DNA from: Anaeramoeba flamelloides
Lineage: Eukaryota > Metamonada > Anaeramoebidae
Length of the DNA: 64,000 nucleotides
Direction of reading: 5' to 3'
Assembly: GCA_027625915.1 (NCBI GenBank)
Contig: JANTQA010000012.1
Location: 13,974,501 to 14,038,500, forward strand
Both the position numbers and the translations under genes were made by a program. Positions 33,501 to 45,514 of the stretch are shown in pieces; positions within the stretch are counted from its first letter, which is position 1; each line of letters opens with the position of its first letter. Below the pieces are notes generated by a model. The model was not told where the DNA came from, ran no database searches, and was given only the letters and a program-made list of their open reading frames with translations.

Positions 33501-36325
33501 TTTTACCAAACTCTCAAATAGATACAAAATTTAATTTTGTTGAAGAAGAATTAGAAAAGGGAAAAAAAGAAAAAGAAAACAAAACCAAAAACAAAAACGA
33601 AAAAGAAAAAGAAAAAGAAAACGAAATTGAAATTGAAAACACGGAGCAAGAAAGCGCAGAAACAAAAATCGAGACAAAGAGAGAAACAGAAAAAAAGGAA
33701 GAAAATAAATCAAAAGAAATTGAAATACCTAAAGAATTAAAAGAAATTGCGATTAAATTATTTGACATTGTTTTTTCTGTTTTTAAAATCCAAAATACAG
33801 ATCAAGAAGTTAAGGATGCATCTATTTCATCTATTAGTATTATTATTTCACAACTAGGCTCCTTATTAGAAGATCGAGTTGAAAATGCAATTAATTTATT
33901 TTTTGATCGATTGAACAATGAAACAACAAGAATTATTTCTTTAAAATCGCTTCGAATTCTTTTTAATGATCATTCAAAATTTAGATTTAAATCAAATGAG
34001 CTAGTTATTAAAATAATAATTCAATTAAGAAAATATTTGTCTAAACAAAATAGAATCGTGAAAAGAGATTCTTTATTAACACTGATTTCAATTATTCAAT
34101 CGTATGGTTCCAATTTAAGTTCAAGTTCAGAATTACGGAAATTAATCACAACATTATATGAATTGATGAATATTAATGAATTACAAATTGCCCAATCTGG
34201 TATTATTTTAATTAGCACAATTTTATCAGCGAAGCCACAATCTTTAGAAGAAATTATTCAATTTGTTGAAAATAAACTTTTTGATATAATTAAGCATCCT
34301 GTTGTAAAAGAAGGAATATTACTTGATTCTGCAATAAATTTATATTCACAAATTATGAATTGTATTAATAATAGATCAACTACCAATACAAACGAAAACA
34401 AAAATATAAATAATGAAGGGAAAATAGAAAAGGAAAAGGAAAAGGAAAAGGAAAAGGAAAAGGAAAGGGAAAAGGAAATTGAAAAAGAAAAAAAAAATGA
34501 AAAAGAAACAGAGAAAGACAAAGGGAAAAAAAAGACCAAGGAAAGGGGAAAAGGCAAAAGTAGAAAGGGGAAAGGAAAAGAAAAGGGGAAAAGAAAAGGA
34601 AAAGAAAAAGAAATTGAAAAAGATAAAGGAAAAGAAAAAAGGAAAAGGAGAAAGGAGAAAGAAACTGAAAAGGAAAAAGAAAGAAAAAGAAAAAAAAATA
34701 GCAAGAAACCAACCAAGAAATCCCCAAAGAAAAGCAGTACAAAAATCCCAACAAAAAAGGTTATCAATAAAAGTAAAAAAACAAAAAAAGCAAAAGCAAA
34801 AACAAAAAAACCCGTCACTAATGTAATTAATTCAGAACGATTATTATCACCAATGCTAAATTGGAGTAAAAAAAAAACAACAATTTTAGAATATGAAAAG
34901 CATACCTTTTTGTCTGTTGCAAGGTGCATCTCAGCCATTATCGTGCAAACACCAACGAAGCAGCTAAAAAAATTAATTTCAACCTTTATTGAAGACATTA
35001 AAAAAAAAAAATCAATTCCACAAGTGGTCTTAGCATTATATTGCCTGGGGCATTTAGGAAGAATTGAAGATTTGTCTGGCTATAAAAAAATTAATAATTT
35101 ATTATTTAATTGCTTTTCACATAAATCTGCCGATATACGAACAGCAGCAGCATTTTGCCTTGGTAACATTGCTGTGGGCAATTTGTCTTATTTTTTAGAA
35201 TTTCAAGTAAACCAGGTACAAAATCAAAATAAGCAAAACCTTTATTTGCTCTTCCGTTCTTTCCGCGAAATCATTTTTGTGGTATCTGCAGGTAATTCTG
35301 AACAAATATATCAATTTGTAATTAATCCGCAATTTAATAAAATGCTGACCATTATCATCGACAATTGTGGGAACGAAGATGCCGGAATCCGAAACCTGGT
35401 AGCAGAATGCCTGGGAAAACTTGCCTTGATTTCGCCACAAACTGTTATACCCCCACTTCGAAAAATGGTTGAAAAGGAAGAGGGGCAAAAGGAGATCAAG
35501 GAATCCAAAACCAACTCCTCTTCCGAGAACAATGAAGAGCAAAAGAATCAAAATTTGAGCGACAAGATAATTAATATTAAATGTACTGTGATTACTGCGC
35601 TTCGATTTGCAATCAATAAAGATAAAAAGGAACAATTTGATCAAATTTTGAAAGACCATATCGATAGCTTCTATAGAAACGGGATACAACACTCGGACCA
35701 TAAGGTTAGATTGGCAGCGCTTGGGCTAATCAACTTTTCTGCTCACCACAAGCCCATTTTGATCAGAGAAAGAATTAAATGGATTTTACCCCAAATTTAT
35801 AACGAAACAGAGGTGAAGCAGGAGCTCATTAAAGAAGTCCACTTGGGGCCATTTACCCATTCGGTGGATGAAGGCATAGATAACCGAAAACTTGCCTTTG
35901 ATACAATGAACACATTGCTGACTTCTTCTTATGACTTGTTAAATTTGCATGAATTTTTGTCCAGAATTAGAATTGGCCTTGAAGACCCTGTTTTAGAAAT
36001 CGTTCTCATAGCACACGAACTTTTATCCAGATTGCTGGAGAGAAATAAAGAAATAATTAGAGCCAACTTGGAATCATTAATATACCCGCTAAGAAGATCA
36101 ATCGTTAAAAAGGTTAAGCAAGATGCTGTCAAACAAGAAAAAGACAGAAATGAAGAACTTATACGATCAGCTTTGAAAGTGGTTTTACACTTAGTCACAG
36201 TTATTGGCAGACAAAGCTCTGAAAAATTTAATCGTTTTATTGAAAAGGGTATTCTTTCAAATCAGATTATTAAAGAAAAATTTGAATTGATACAACAAGA
36301 AGGAATACAATTCGCTAAATTCTAA
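27575..36325 (+). CDS. CAND1: Cullin-associated NEDD8-dissociated protein (CAND1)
   Basis: CAND1 wraps unneddylated cullin-RBX1 and exchanges substrate receptors of SCF-type ubiquitin ligases. Five exons join in frame: 27575-27601, 27734-28114, 28277-28560, 28754-28871 and 32630-36325, giving 1501 residues, against 1230 in human. Matching blocks in order are LLKK then YDYRFMALSDLVSDL, NLLEDSSREVQGLAVECLG, NLIEYIIEKLSKND, RKLGYRIAKHI, FECFILRCPNEV and the acidic-to-conserved SDDDDTSWKVRRASAKCL. The C-terminal TIP120 domain (about residues 1326-1501) contains ELIKEVHLGPFTHSVDEG and YPLRRSIVKKVKQDAVKQE. The extra length is mainly two lysine/glutamate-rich inserts, near residues 579-641 and 860-1004. 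Intron 4 is 3758 bp while the other three are 132-193 bp. The donor of intron 3 is GTTTGT rather than GTA. The first exon encodes only nine residues. A poly(A)-type AATAAA follows near 36406. Confidence 0.95.
28928..29484 (+). mobile_element. Inverted-repeat element with Tc1/mariner-like termini, copy 1
   Basis: The left end ATTCCAAAAATTTGGACACA is mirrored by the right end CTGTGTCCAAAATTTTGGAA. Both ends lie in an ATAAACT context, fitting TA-site insertion. The 557 bp element has no transposase. A second copy in opposite orientation is at 45682-46208. Termini of the form CCAAAATTTTGGACAC are typical of the Tc1/mariner superfamily. Confidence 0.7.
31739..32060 (+). repeat. Composite palindromic repeat, copy 3 of the hairpin family
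   Basis: The left part (31741-31829) is a foldback of about 40 bp arms with TTAAAAGAATAGAG facing TTCTTTTAAATTCTGGAAAA. Next come two direct 47 bp units containing GTGTTCTAGGTTTTTTTGAG. A near-perfect palindrome is centred at 31942/31943 (TTAGAAAATC to GATTTTCTAA, arms about 38 bp, from 31904 to 31980). It ends with AAACCTAGGCACTTGACGGC followed by ACTCTACGACAC, like the end of 13278-13540. Confidence 0.7.
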
Positions 36326-37474
36326 ATTTTGATTTGGTTTTTTTTTTTTTTTTTTCTTCTTATTCCTTCTAATATTTTCGAATATTGATCAAATTTTATA
36401 TTAAGAAATAAAAATATTAATTATTTTACAAAAAATTTTTTTCTCTATTTTTTTTTTGTTTTTTTTTGTTAATTTTGACAAATTAAATTTTTTACGGATT
36501 GCATTGATTAAAAAAAAAATTTCAAATGTTTACCAACATTAAACAAAATGTTTAATTTAAACTTTTAGATGATTTTGAATTATTTAATTTTTAATAGGAA
36601 AAAGCCCGAGTATTTCTTTATAAAAAATTTTTTTATTTAAATATATCAAGCTTCAATATTCGAGCATTAAATAAATCAGATAGTATTAAATGTCTAGAAA
36701 ATTTATTATGAAACCACCAAGTTGTCTTCTGGTTAATTGATTAATCTACAATATTACATTCATATTTTTTTTATTCAATTACGATTCAATAATTCAAAAC
36801 TTTTATTGAAAGTTAAATAACCAAAGTTGTTTATTTATAATTTTTAAAAAATATTTTGTCTGGATTCATAAGTGAAATTTTAAGGAACATCTAGATTTCA
36901 TGGGAATAAATATTTGTGATTCCATTATTATTATTAATATTTACTGAAGAAATAAAAAAATGTTATTGTATCTTTTTACTAAATCTATTTTTTTTTGCTA
37001 TTTTTATTGACGAAATTGTAATCTAACTATAAATCAATTAAAAAAAAATAATTATATTAAAAATTTCAAATAAGTTATAATTATAAATGAAGTTGAAAAT
37101 GAGATTAATCCTATTTTTTTTTGATTTTAATATTATTGGGGGTTCCCCATATTATACTAAGTCACACTTGAGTAAATCATAGATATTGATCGAAAAGAAT
37201 CTGAATTCGAGAATTTTTTATTTTCCTACAGATAAAAAAAATAATTACAAATTCTATTTTTCAAGAAAAGAGTTTTTAACAAAGTACAATTCATCAAAAA
37301 AAAACCATTTTTTAAATAGCTACAAGAAATCTAAACTCAACACTTTATTAGATCAACAAAAATGATGGTAGATCTAAAAATAATATTCAATAGCCTTAAA
37401 AGAAGGATTAACAATCAAATTTTGACTTTTCATTTTTCGTAATTTTTCCTTTTTAAGATTATTTGTATTAAAAT
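36326..37474. other. Intergenic region between CAND1 and Rpn8
   Basis: This 1.1 kb AT-rich spacer between tandem genes should hold the CAND1 3' end and the Rpn8 promoter. A T-run follows the CAND1 stop directly and AATAAA occurs at 36406. Nothing else recognisable was seen. Confidence 0.6.
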
Positions 37475-39421
37475 ATGAGCGAAAATACATTCGACAAAGT
37501 AGTTGTCCATCCCTTAGTATTGTTGTCAGTTGTTGATCACTTCAAAAGATCAAAACAAGCGCCTCAAAAACGTGTGGTTGGTTGTTTATTAACTGAAGGC
37601 CCACCAGAAAAAACCCTTCATATTACAAACAGCTTTGCTGGTAAAAACTTGAAAACAATTCTCTTTCAAAATAATCCAACAACAGTCCCCTTATTAAACT
37701 AATTTCTTGATTTTTTTTCACACTTTCTTGCTTTTCTAATAACCCCTAAATCCAATAATGACAACTTCAATATCCGAATCAAAAATAAACAAATCAAAAA
37801 AAATAGTTCCTTTTGATGAAAAATTAGAAAAGCCTGATGTATGGTTTATCGATCACAATTTCCTAGAGACAATGTTTGAAATGCACAAAAAAGTTAATGG
37901 TAAGATTTTGTTCTTATTTTTCATTTTCTTGTTTTACAAAACTAAAAAACAAAAACAAAAAGAAAAACAAAAAGAAAAAGAAAATGAAAAAGAAAAAGAA
38001 AAAAAAAAAAAAAAAGGATTATAAGAAAGCCGATTTTTTTTTAAGTAAACAAAACAAAAATTGTTACACTTTAAAACTGATTCTTTGACACATTTTTGAA
38101 ACACTTATTTTGAATAAAAAAACAGTCAAATTGTTTAAAGAATTTTAATTGAATATACAACCTTGGTGTCTTGTGTTTTTTCTTTTTTTTTTCTCTTTTT
38201 TTCTTTTCGATTGGAAATCTTTTTCTTTTCAATTCACAAAAAAAACATCTGTAATTTCATTTTAAAAAAAGGTTAGAAAACTAAATTGAGTTTAAAATGC
38301 TACTGTTGACTGTGTTTACTCGCTCTTTGAATTAGAATTTACGAATTTAATCACTTTGGAATTCTCTCTTTATTAACAGATAAAGTGTTTTTGAACACTC
38401 ACTTATTAACATAAGTCCATTTTAAAAAAAGTTTTCACAAGTGTCCATAAAATAGTCGAAAAAACTTCAACATTACCTCTTTTTTAAGGCCCATCTTTAA
38501 AAAAATTTTTTATCACACTTTTTTAGAGTAACAGTACCATTTTGGCTTTTCCTTATTTTCATTGAATTTTTCTTTTTGAGATCTTCAAGCTAATAGTAAT
38601 TACCAAAACTATGAACAATAAAACAAACATCATAAATTTCATGAATAACCATAAAAAAAAAATAATTAAAATCATATCAATTATTTGGTTGTTAAAAAAA
38701 AATAAAAAAAAAATCAATAATAGCTAAAGAGCGTATTGTTGGATGGTATAGCACAGGCCCATCAATACGAAAATCTGATCTTGATATTCATGAAATCTTT
38801 AGAAAATATACTCAGGACCCCGCCTTTGTAATTATTAACGTTCACCAAGGTGATGGAGCACTTGGGATTCCAGTCAAGTCGTTTAGATCAATTGAAGAAG
38901 TTAAAAAAGACGGACAAGAATCAAAAAGAACCTTTAAACATTGCCCAAGTGAAGTTGGTGCATTTGAAGCCGAAGAAGTTGGCGTTGAGCATCTTTTACG
39001 TGATATTAAAGACACAACCGTCAACAATTTAACAACCAGCATTGGATCGAAAATCTCAGCACTGAAAGGGTTTAAAGAAAGATTAAATGAAATGTCAAAA
39101 TATTTACAAGATGTGTTAGCTGGGAAGTTACAGCCTAACCATTTAATTATTTCCAATATCCAAGACATTTTTAACATTGGATTAAATCTGGATACAAACA
39201 ATTTAAATTCTCAAATTTCAATAACAAATAATGACATGACTCTAACAATTTATCTTTCCTCAATGGTTAGGTCTGTTATAGCTCTTCATGACCTTATAGA
39301 AAATAAAATTCAAAATAGAGAAATTGAAAAAAGATTAAGAATGGAATCATATAAAAAAACTCAAAAAAAGGAAGAAGAAAAATTGAAACAAAAAAAAGAA
39401 AATACTGAAAACAAAAAGTAA
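37475..39421 (+). CDS. PSMD7: 26S proteasome regulatory lid subunit Rpn8 (PSMD7)
   Basis: Rpn8 is the catalytically inactive MPN partner of the deubiquitinase Rpn11 in the proteasome lid. Three exons, 37475-37640, 37807-37899 and 38724-39421, join in phase 1 each time to give 318 residues, against 324 in human. The MPN domain spans about residues 6-150, with [44 protein letters not shown] and [13 protein letters not shown]. The zinc-binding HxH of active JAMM enzymes is absent (WYSTGP), as expected for Rpn8. The C-terminal helical part has [36 protein letters not shown] and a [11 protein letters not shown] tail, which resembles the charged human tail. Intron 2 is 824 bp, longer than most in the window, and ends AATAATAG. 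Stop is TAA. Confidence 0.96.
38276..38345 (+). repeat. Dispersed repeat fragment inside Rpn8 intron 2
   Basis: GAAAACTAAATTGAGTTTAA and the following GTTGACTGTGTTTACTCGCT segment resemble 7955-8030. Only two copies are in this window and both are partial. Confidence 0.35.
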
Positions 39422-41882
39422 AAAAACAATAATTGAATATTTTTAATTGAGAATTAATTATCAATAAATCAATGAACACAAACATTATTGAATCAGAATA
39501 ATCAAACAATTAATTATCTAAATCTATCAAAAATACAAATTGTTTTTATGGACACATTTAAAAGTAGTAAAAAAAAAAAAATACCAAATTCAAAACAGAA
39601 TTCGTTTCAATACAATAATATTATATTTATACCCCCCTATAAATAAAATAAATAATAAAAATAAGCATTATTTTATAAATTTTAATTTTTACAATCAATC
39701 GATTTTTTTCAAATAAAATTTAAATTCATGCCTAATTTACTAAACCTTGTTTCAACAAATTCGTTACCCTTTTTTTTATTACAAGAAAAACAAAAAAATT
39801 TATAACAATTTTCTATTAATTTTTAAAATAAATTCTGGAAAACATCCCTTAGGTTTTTTTTAATTTTAGAAATATAAAAGAAAATTTTATAAATTTTCTT
39901 TTTTTTTTTTATTTCTGAAGAAGTGTAAATTACACTCCAAATTTCCTTTACTTAAATTTCCTCAAAGATAATTTAAGTGTAAAATCATAGAATCCATGAT
40001 TATTAGAGAGAAATACAGACCCAATTTTTTTGATGTTTACAAAGCAAATAAAGAAAATTGAAACGAAAAAAGAAAAGAGAGAAAAAGAAATTTAAAAAGG
40101 GTTTGTAATAAGCAATTGGTAAAAGATCAAATTGCCTATGCTATACTATTTTTTTCAAAATAAATGGAACAAAATTATTATTCAACTTTCCAAAAATTAG
40201 ATTATAAATCATATAAAATTTCAAATTTTTAATAATCTAATAACCAGATTAAATTATTAATTTAATTTTGAGAATAGGAGGAACTTTGGGCAGTTTGTTT
40301 GAATTCTTTAGAGGTGAATTTTTTGGAAAGTTGACTAAAAATTTTGATCTGTTTATTTTCCAATTAATAGTAGTTAATTAAAAACACCCAAAATCTCAGC
40401 TATAATATTTTAAGTTGACTTAATAATTTGATAATTGATTATGAATTTCCATTTTGAAGATTGTTATTTAATTTTTGTAATTTCTTTTTTCTTTTTGATC
40501 TGATTTACTTTAAACCAATGAGATTTTTTACCTTTACCTTTGAGATTTTATTTACAAATAGATCATACTTTCATGTTTCAATGGCTCTATATTTAATAAG
40601 TAACAATTTGACCTTTTTCCTTTTAACTATTATTTCCCCAATATAAAGAAGATTCAACCAGATCAAAAATCAAAAAATCAAAAAAAAAGAAAATAAACTA
40701 TCTTTCATAATAATTAGCCCATTAAAAATCAAATTTTAAATAAAAATATTTTTAATAATTGAAGTTATCTATTATAATATAAAAATTTAGATTTTAATAT
40801 TCAATACTATACTCAAGAGATATTTATTTTTTGTCTAAAAATAAAAGAAAGAAAAATAAAAAAAAAACTGTTAAAAAAAATTGGTACCTTTATTTTGAAT
40901 GAAGCATTACATAAAAAATAGAAATTTTGAAAAATTAATAAAACCCATTTATCGATTTTCCTTCCTTTTGAATAACTAAATCTAATCTCTTTTTCATATT
41001 TGAAACCAAATTTTTCATTAATTCATCTTTTACTTCTTTCAAATTTTTCATTTTCATTTTCCATTTTAACAAAACACTCTTGAAAAAATAAAAAAGAGAA
41101 AAAATGATTTATTTGCAAACTTTTCATTGTGAGAGGAAAAACTTCAAAACGATATAAAAGCAATTCATTATTGAAATATAAGGTGGGCCATTTATTATGA
41201 AATTTAGTTTATATGTAAAATGTCCCAGTAATTAATTTCATAATTTTATATTTTCTTAAAATATCAGATATATTATCTTCATGATGGATTTGATCTTAGG
41301 TATATTATATAATACTGAATGATTTAAGGATATAAAAAAGAATAAAAAAATTGCACTGATTTATTTTGAAACCTGAGTTTTAAGATCTAAACATGGGCCT
41401 TTATAAATTCTCTATAAAAAAATAAATCAATCATCTATTAGTAAAACGATTCTCTTGAACTGTCATCTTCCCAAAAAGTAATTTGTATTCTTACATAAAC
41501 CTAAAAAGGAAACAAATCAATAAAAAGTCAATTGAGAACAAAAAAAGAAAATATTCTTATTTCTTTAGTGATTCCTCATTCGTTTCATCCTTAGATTAAC
41601 AAAAATCTTTAGACTTTTTAAAAACTTATTCCTTTTGCAACACATTTCCCCCTTTATAAGTGTGTGAGCTCATTAAAAGGGTTAGGAAAGTGTTTGAAAG
41701 GTTTGTAAATTGTCTCTAAGTGTTGGAAAGTTTGAAAAGGCAGAAAGAATGATAACAGTCTTGAGATTTTTTGTACTGTAAGAAATTGAGGAAGAAACAT
41801 TTTTTGCAGAATATCTTTTTTTGATAATTGCTTTTCTTCAAAGCAAAGTAAAACGAATTATCACTTCTAAAAATTGTTTTGA
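39422..41882. other. Intergenic region between Rpn8 and the FYVE gene
   Basis: The spacer is 2.5 kb. A fragment resembling the hairpin repeat (AAATTCTGGAAAACATCCC then TTAGGTTTTTTTT) lies near 39830. Coding-like segments on the minus strand occur between 40935 and 41500. The rest is AT-rich with nothing recognised. Confidence 0.5.
40935..41411 (-). CDS. Possible 3' exons of an unrecognised minus-strand gene
   Basis: A segment at 40935-41078, after a CAAG acceptor, reads as 47 residues including LKEVKDELMKNLVSNMKKRL and ends KSINGFY at a TAA. A segment at about 41373-41411, after a TTATAG acceptor, reads RIYKGPCLDLKTQ and would join it in phase 0 through a GTTTCA donor and a 294 bp intron. 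A further upstream segment (41438-41500) reads VYVRIQITFWEDDSSRESFY to a stop after a good TTTTTAG acceptor. The three cannot be fitted into one transcript with certainty. Composition is protein-like but no family is recognised and no start was found. Confidence 0.28.
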
Positions 41883-43983
41883 ATGAGTTGTGAATTTGAC
41901 TCACACGTAGACGACACTACCTTTAAAAGTGTCTCTCGATTTGCGTCATATTCTTGTTTACCTCCCTTTTCTGACATCCCCGATCAAAATACTTGGCTTC
42001 CAGATAATTCATTTACAAATTGTTTAATGTGCTATTCACTTTTTACAACAACACATCGGAGGCACCATTGTAGGTATGCTTATTTTATAAATAATTCTCT
42101 TGATCTCTCAGAAAAATCAAAAAGAAGAAAAAAAACTATTAAAAAAAAAAAATTCCAATCCTCAATACGCCAATTGTTTTTCAAAAACAAAATAAAAAAA
42201 CAAAAAAACAATTAAATAAAATAAAAAAATAAAAAGGAATTGTGGGTTGTTGTTGTGTTCATATTGTGCAAACAATACCATCTCAGTTAAACAGCTTGAG
42301 CGAAACCAAACGATAAGGGTGTGTAATGCATGCTATTCCTTTTTAATTCCACGAGACAAACAAACAAAGCTGAATGGGCTCTTAAGCTTTTGTCTTCGAG
42401 TTGGTATCTGTCAAAAAGAACAGTATCAAATTACTAAGCAAAGACAGTATTCTTTAGAATATTTCATGTCACAGATCCGCACGGGCCATGAGCAAGTTCA
42501 GTTGTTAGTCTTAAGAGTGCTATTAAAGTTTTCCAAATTCTCAAGTAAAACGTTATCACAACAAGACTTTATTGTCTTTCTTTTTTCTATTTCGACATCT
42601 TTCAAACACAAACACCGTGCGCTAACATTTGAAATACTAAGCAACATAATCTTTTTTTCTGATAGGAAACCCTACTTATTTATTTTGCAATCAAAACTGA
42701 ATTATAAATTATTGTTGATTCCTTCATTAATTAAAAATGACCCAGTTGTTTTTAAAACAGCAGCCCGATTTTTATTTACAATTTTATTTAAATTGAAAAT
42801 TAATAAAAAAACTGCTTTGGGATCTCAAATAAAATCTAATCAAAAGTCTGACGAGGCGTTGAACTTAAAAGACTCTAACGAAAAAGAGTTATTAACATCA
42901 AACCGATTAAATTTAAATATTAGTAAAAATCACAAGATCGAAGGAAATGAAATTGATAACTTGAAAGAAAATGAAAAAGAACAAGAACAAGAACAAGAAA
43001 ATGAGAATGAAACAGAAAATAAAACTGAGGAAGAGAATGAGAATTTTCTTGAATTGAAAGAAAATGAAAATGAAAATGAAATTAATAAAACGAAAAAAAT
43101 TATTTCTTTCACAGGAAAGCATATTGCAAGTTTATTACAAATTCTTTCAACTTCAAACCAAGATCGTAGTATTTTAGTTTTAGTGAGTGGTATTTTATCA
43201 TTGTTGCTTGTAGAAAAGAAAGGCAAAGAACAAAAAGATGTTCAACAGAAATCAGAAAAGAATAAAAAGTTATATATTAAAAAAAAGAGAAGGAAATCAG
43301 AATTAATAAAACCATTAATGTCGCAAGGAGGTATTCCAATCTTAATGAAATTGATAACACCATTTAACTCGAGTTCAAGTGATGCATTGAAATATTTTGT
43401 TGTGAAAATCCTTTCGACTTTGGCTTTGTATCCTAAAAGTTTAAACCAATTGTTTGCGAATGAAATTATGACTGCAGTGATGCTCTTAAAGTTTTGTAAA
43501 GCGCCAAAAGTCATTTTAAAGGTAATAAAATTGATTTCAAATATCTCTCATTCCTCCCAAGCACTTAGGCTGTTTGAAAACCAGCCAGTAATTCCTAGAA
43601 TGCTTTCCATTTTCGATTCAAGCATGCCACCGCACGTCAAACTAAAAATTTTGAATTTGCTTTCCTATCTTGTAGCTAAGCCAGATTTAATAGATTTGCT
43701 TCTTGATAATGGCTGTCTAACAGTTTTGGATAGATTGTCCCAATCGTCATATACTAATTTATCTACAATTGCCATGCAATCCAAAAAACCTCTTATGTCA
43801 AGATGGTCAGAAACAAAAGGCAAAAAAATTAAACAAGAAAGATTGGAAATTGAAGAAAATTTATTAAAAAACTGGAAAGGCAGGCAAAGGAAAAAAAAGA
43901 AGGAAAAAAAGAAGGAAAAAAAGCTGGAAAAAAAGAAGGAAAAAAAGATGGAAAAAAAGATGGAAAAAAAGAAGAAAAATTAA
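41883..43983 (+). CDS. FYVE zinc-finger protein with armadillo-like helical region
   Basis: FYVE fingers bind phosphatidylinositol 3-phosphate on endosomes. Exons 41883-42073 and 42237-43983 join in phase 2 to give 645 residues. The intron (163 bp, donor GTATGC) interrupts the finger right after the RHHC core. The finger, residues 38-106, has WLPD, CLMC, the basic RRHHCR-NCG, LCSYC and IRVCNAC, so all eight zinc ligands and the lipid-binding WxxD, RRHHCR and RVC motifs are present. Residues 110-600 are helical and repeat-like, with LLVLRVLLKFSKF, FKTAARFLFTILFKL and LKILNLLSYLVAKPDLI, resembling armadillo/HEAT repeats. Two glutamate/asparagine-rich inserts interrupt this part, including EKEQEQEQENENETE. 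The C-terminal 40 residues are lysine-rich KEKKKEKKLEKK-type repeats. There is no obvious orthologue that I can name. An endosomal adaptor role is inferred from the finger only. Confidence 0.9.
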
Positions 43984-44760
43984 AAAATAAGGATTGTTAT
44001 TTTAGTTTCCATTTTTTGAATAAAGATATTGATTGGTTTAATATCATTATTGAATTATATACCAATATATATGCATGTATATATGTATGCGTATATTATA
44101 AATTGGTATTTTAAATTATTTAAATCAATTCTTATTATTATTGAAAAGTATTTTTAAAAGAATATATTTTTGAAAATTGATTTGATTTTATTATTTCTTT
44201 TAATTAATTATTTTTTGAGAATAAATTTTTTTTTTATTTGTGAATTTTTAAATTTTAATTAAATAATTGTATTTTAATTTATATTTATATCAGCATATTA
44301 ATCAAAATAAACTTTGTTTATGTCAAAGATAGCACAAATTTTTTTTTACAAATATCAATTATTTTTTATAATCAAAGTTTTTCAAGAATAAAAAAGAAAT
44401 AAGTAAATAATACACACTAAAAAATAGTTGATATCATTATGGAATAAAACTAATAAATCTAATATATTTTTTTAAGAAAATTGAAAAACTAAAATTTTTA
44501 GCGTACGCATTTGAAGAAAAGCAAAAATGTTCATTTTAATCTCCAATTGCTGATCATAGAAAAATTGCAATAGAAACCAATATTATTTTTCACACAACAT
44601 TTTCACACTATCAATAACCTTATAATAACACATTTTTGCCAAGTGACTTGAGATCTTGCAATAAAAAAAAAATTTGCAACTTAATGATGTTTTAAAAAAA
44701 AATTGACTATAAAAAAAAAAAAAATATGAATTAATGAGCTTACATTTAGAAATTCACAAA

Positions 44761-44968
44761 TCAATTTTTTTCTTCTAATATCCATTCAAGCTCTTTTTTC
44801 CACTTATATAATTCACCAATTACAACTGGGGTAACTTTGACTTGAAAAAAGTTTATGAATGGCTGAAATGAAGACTTAAAAATATGATTAGATCTTAAAT
44901 TGGGTTCAAAAAAGTTACTTCTTCAATTTGAAAACAAACAAAAAAAATAATCTCACTATGACGTTCAT
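44761..44968 (-). CDS. Candidate two-exon microprotein, 37 residues
   Basis: A 102-base segment (44761-44862) after a TTTCAG acceptor reads as 33 residues, NFFQVKVTPVVIGELYKWKK followed by ELEWILEEKN, ending in TGA. A first exon of 12 bases at 44957-44968 (ATGAACGTCATA) followed by a GTGAGA donor would join in phase 0 across a 94 bp intron. Tiny first exons are used by two certain genes here. The peptide looks like one amphipathic helix after a hydrophobic strand. No family is recognised, and the segment could instead be the last exon of a longer or decayed gene. Confidence 0.35.
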
Positions 44969-45495
44969 TTTTTTAAAAAAAATGTTATGATCTATAAAAT
45001 ATTCTCAATCAAAAACATTATCAATATTCTAAAAAAAAAAAAGACTTTATACTAAATTATTAATGTACTCAAAATGGAAAAAAAGGGTTATTTATTTCTC
45101 TTATGATTCTCAATCTCTCTATATCTTATAAAACCGCTATATATCAAAAAAATAAATCAATATGTTAATTAAAAAAAAAGGAAGAAAATAACCAAAATCA
45201 TCTAAAATTGATTTTGAGATAAAACAATTTATGAGTTTTTTTGATTGATTTCAAATAAAAAAAAATTTTTTTCATTTACTTTTTCAAAATTATTTTAATA
45301 TAAAACGAATTTTTAAAAGAAAATTTAATAAATTTTCAACAAAATAACCAAAATGCTCTGAACAGTTATTTTTGTAAATAATAATTGTATAAAAATTAAA
45401 AATTTGAAAAAAGAATTTGCGATATTTATTTGGAAATATTAAATAAATGATTCGAATTCATCTAAATTGTATTTCTTGTTATAAACGCATAAAAT

Positions 45496-45514
45496 GGGGG
45501 GTGGGGGGGGGGGG
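45496..45514 (+). repeat. G-run (six G, T, twelve G)
   Basis: This guanine block is unusual in such AT-rich DNA. It could form a G-quadruplex in single strands or be a slippage product. A comparable C-run occurs near 1468. Confidence 0.85.

Noticed and set aside
34258-34998. Long minus-strand frame rich in serine and phenylalanine
   Set aside because: It is the mirror of the lysine/glutamate-coding repeat of CAND1. The same applies to frames opposite the repeats at 22908-23430, 50577-51092 and 42913-43226.
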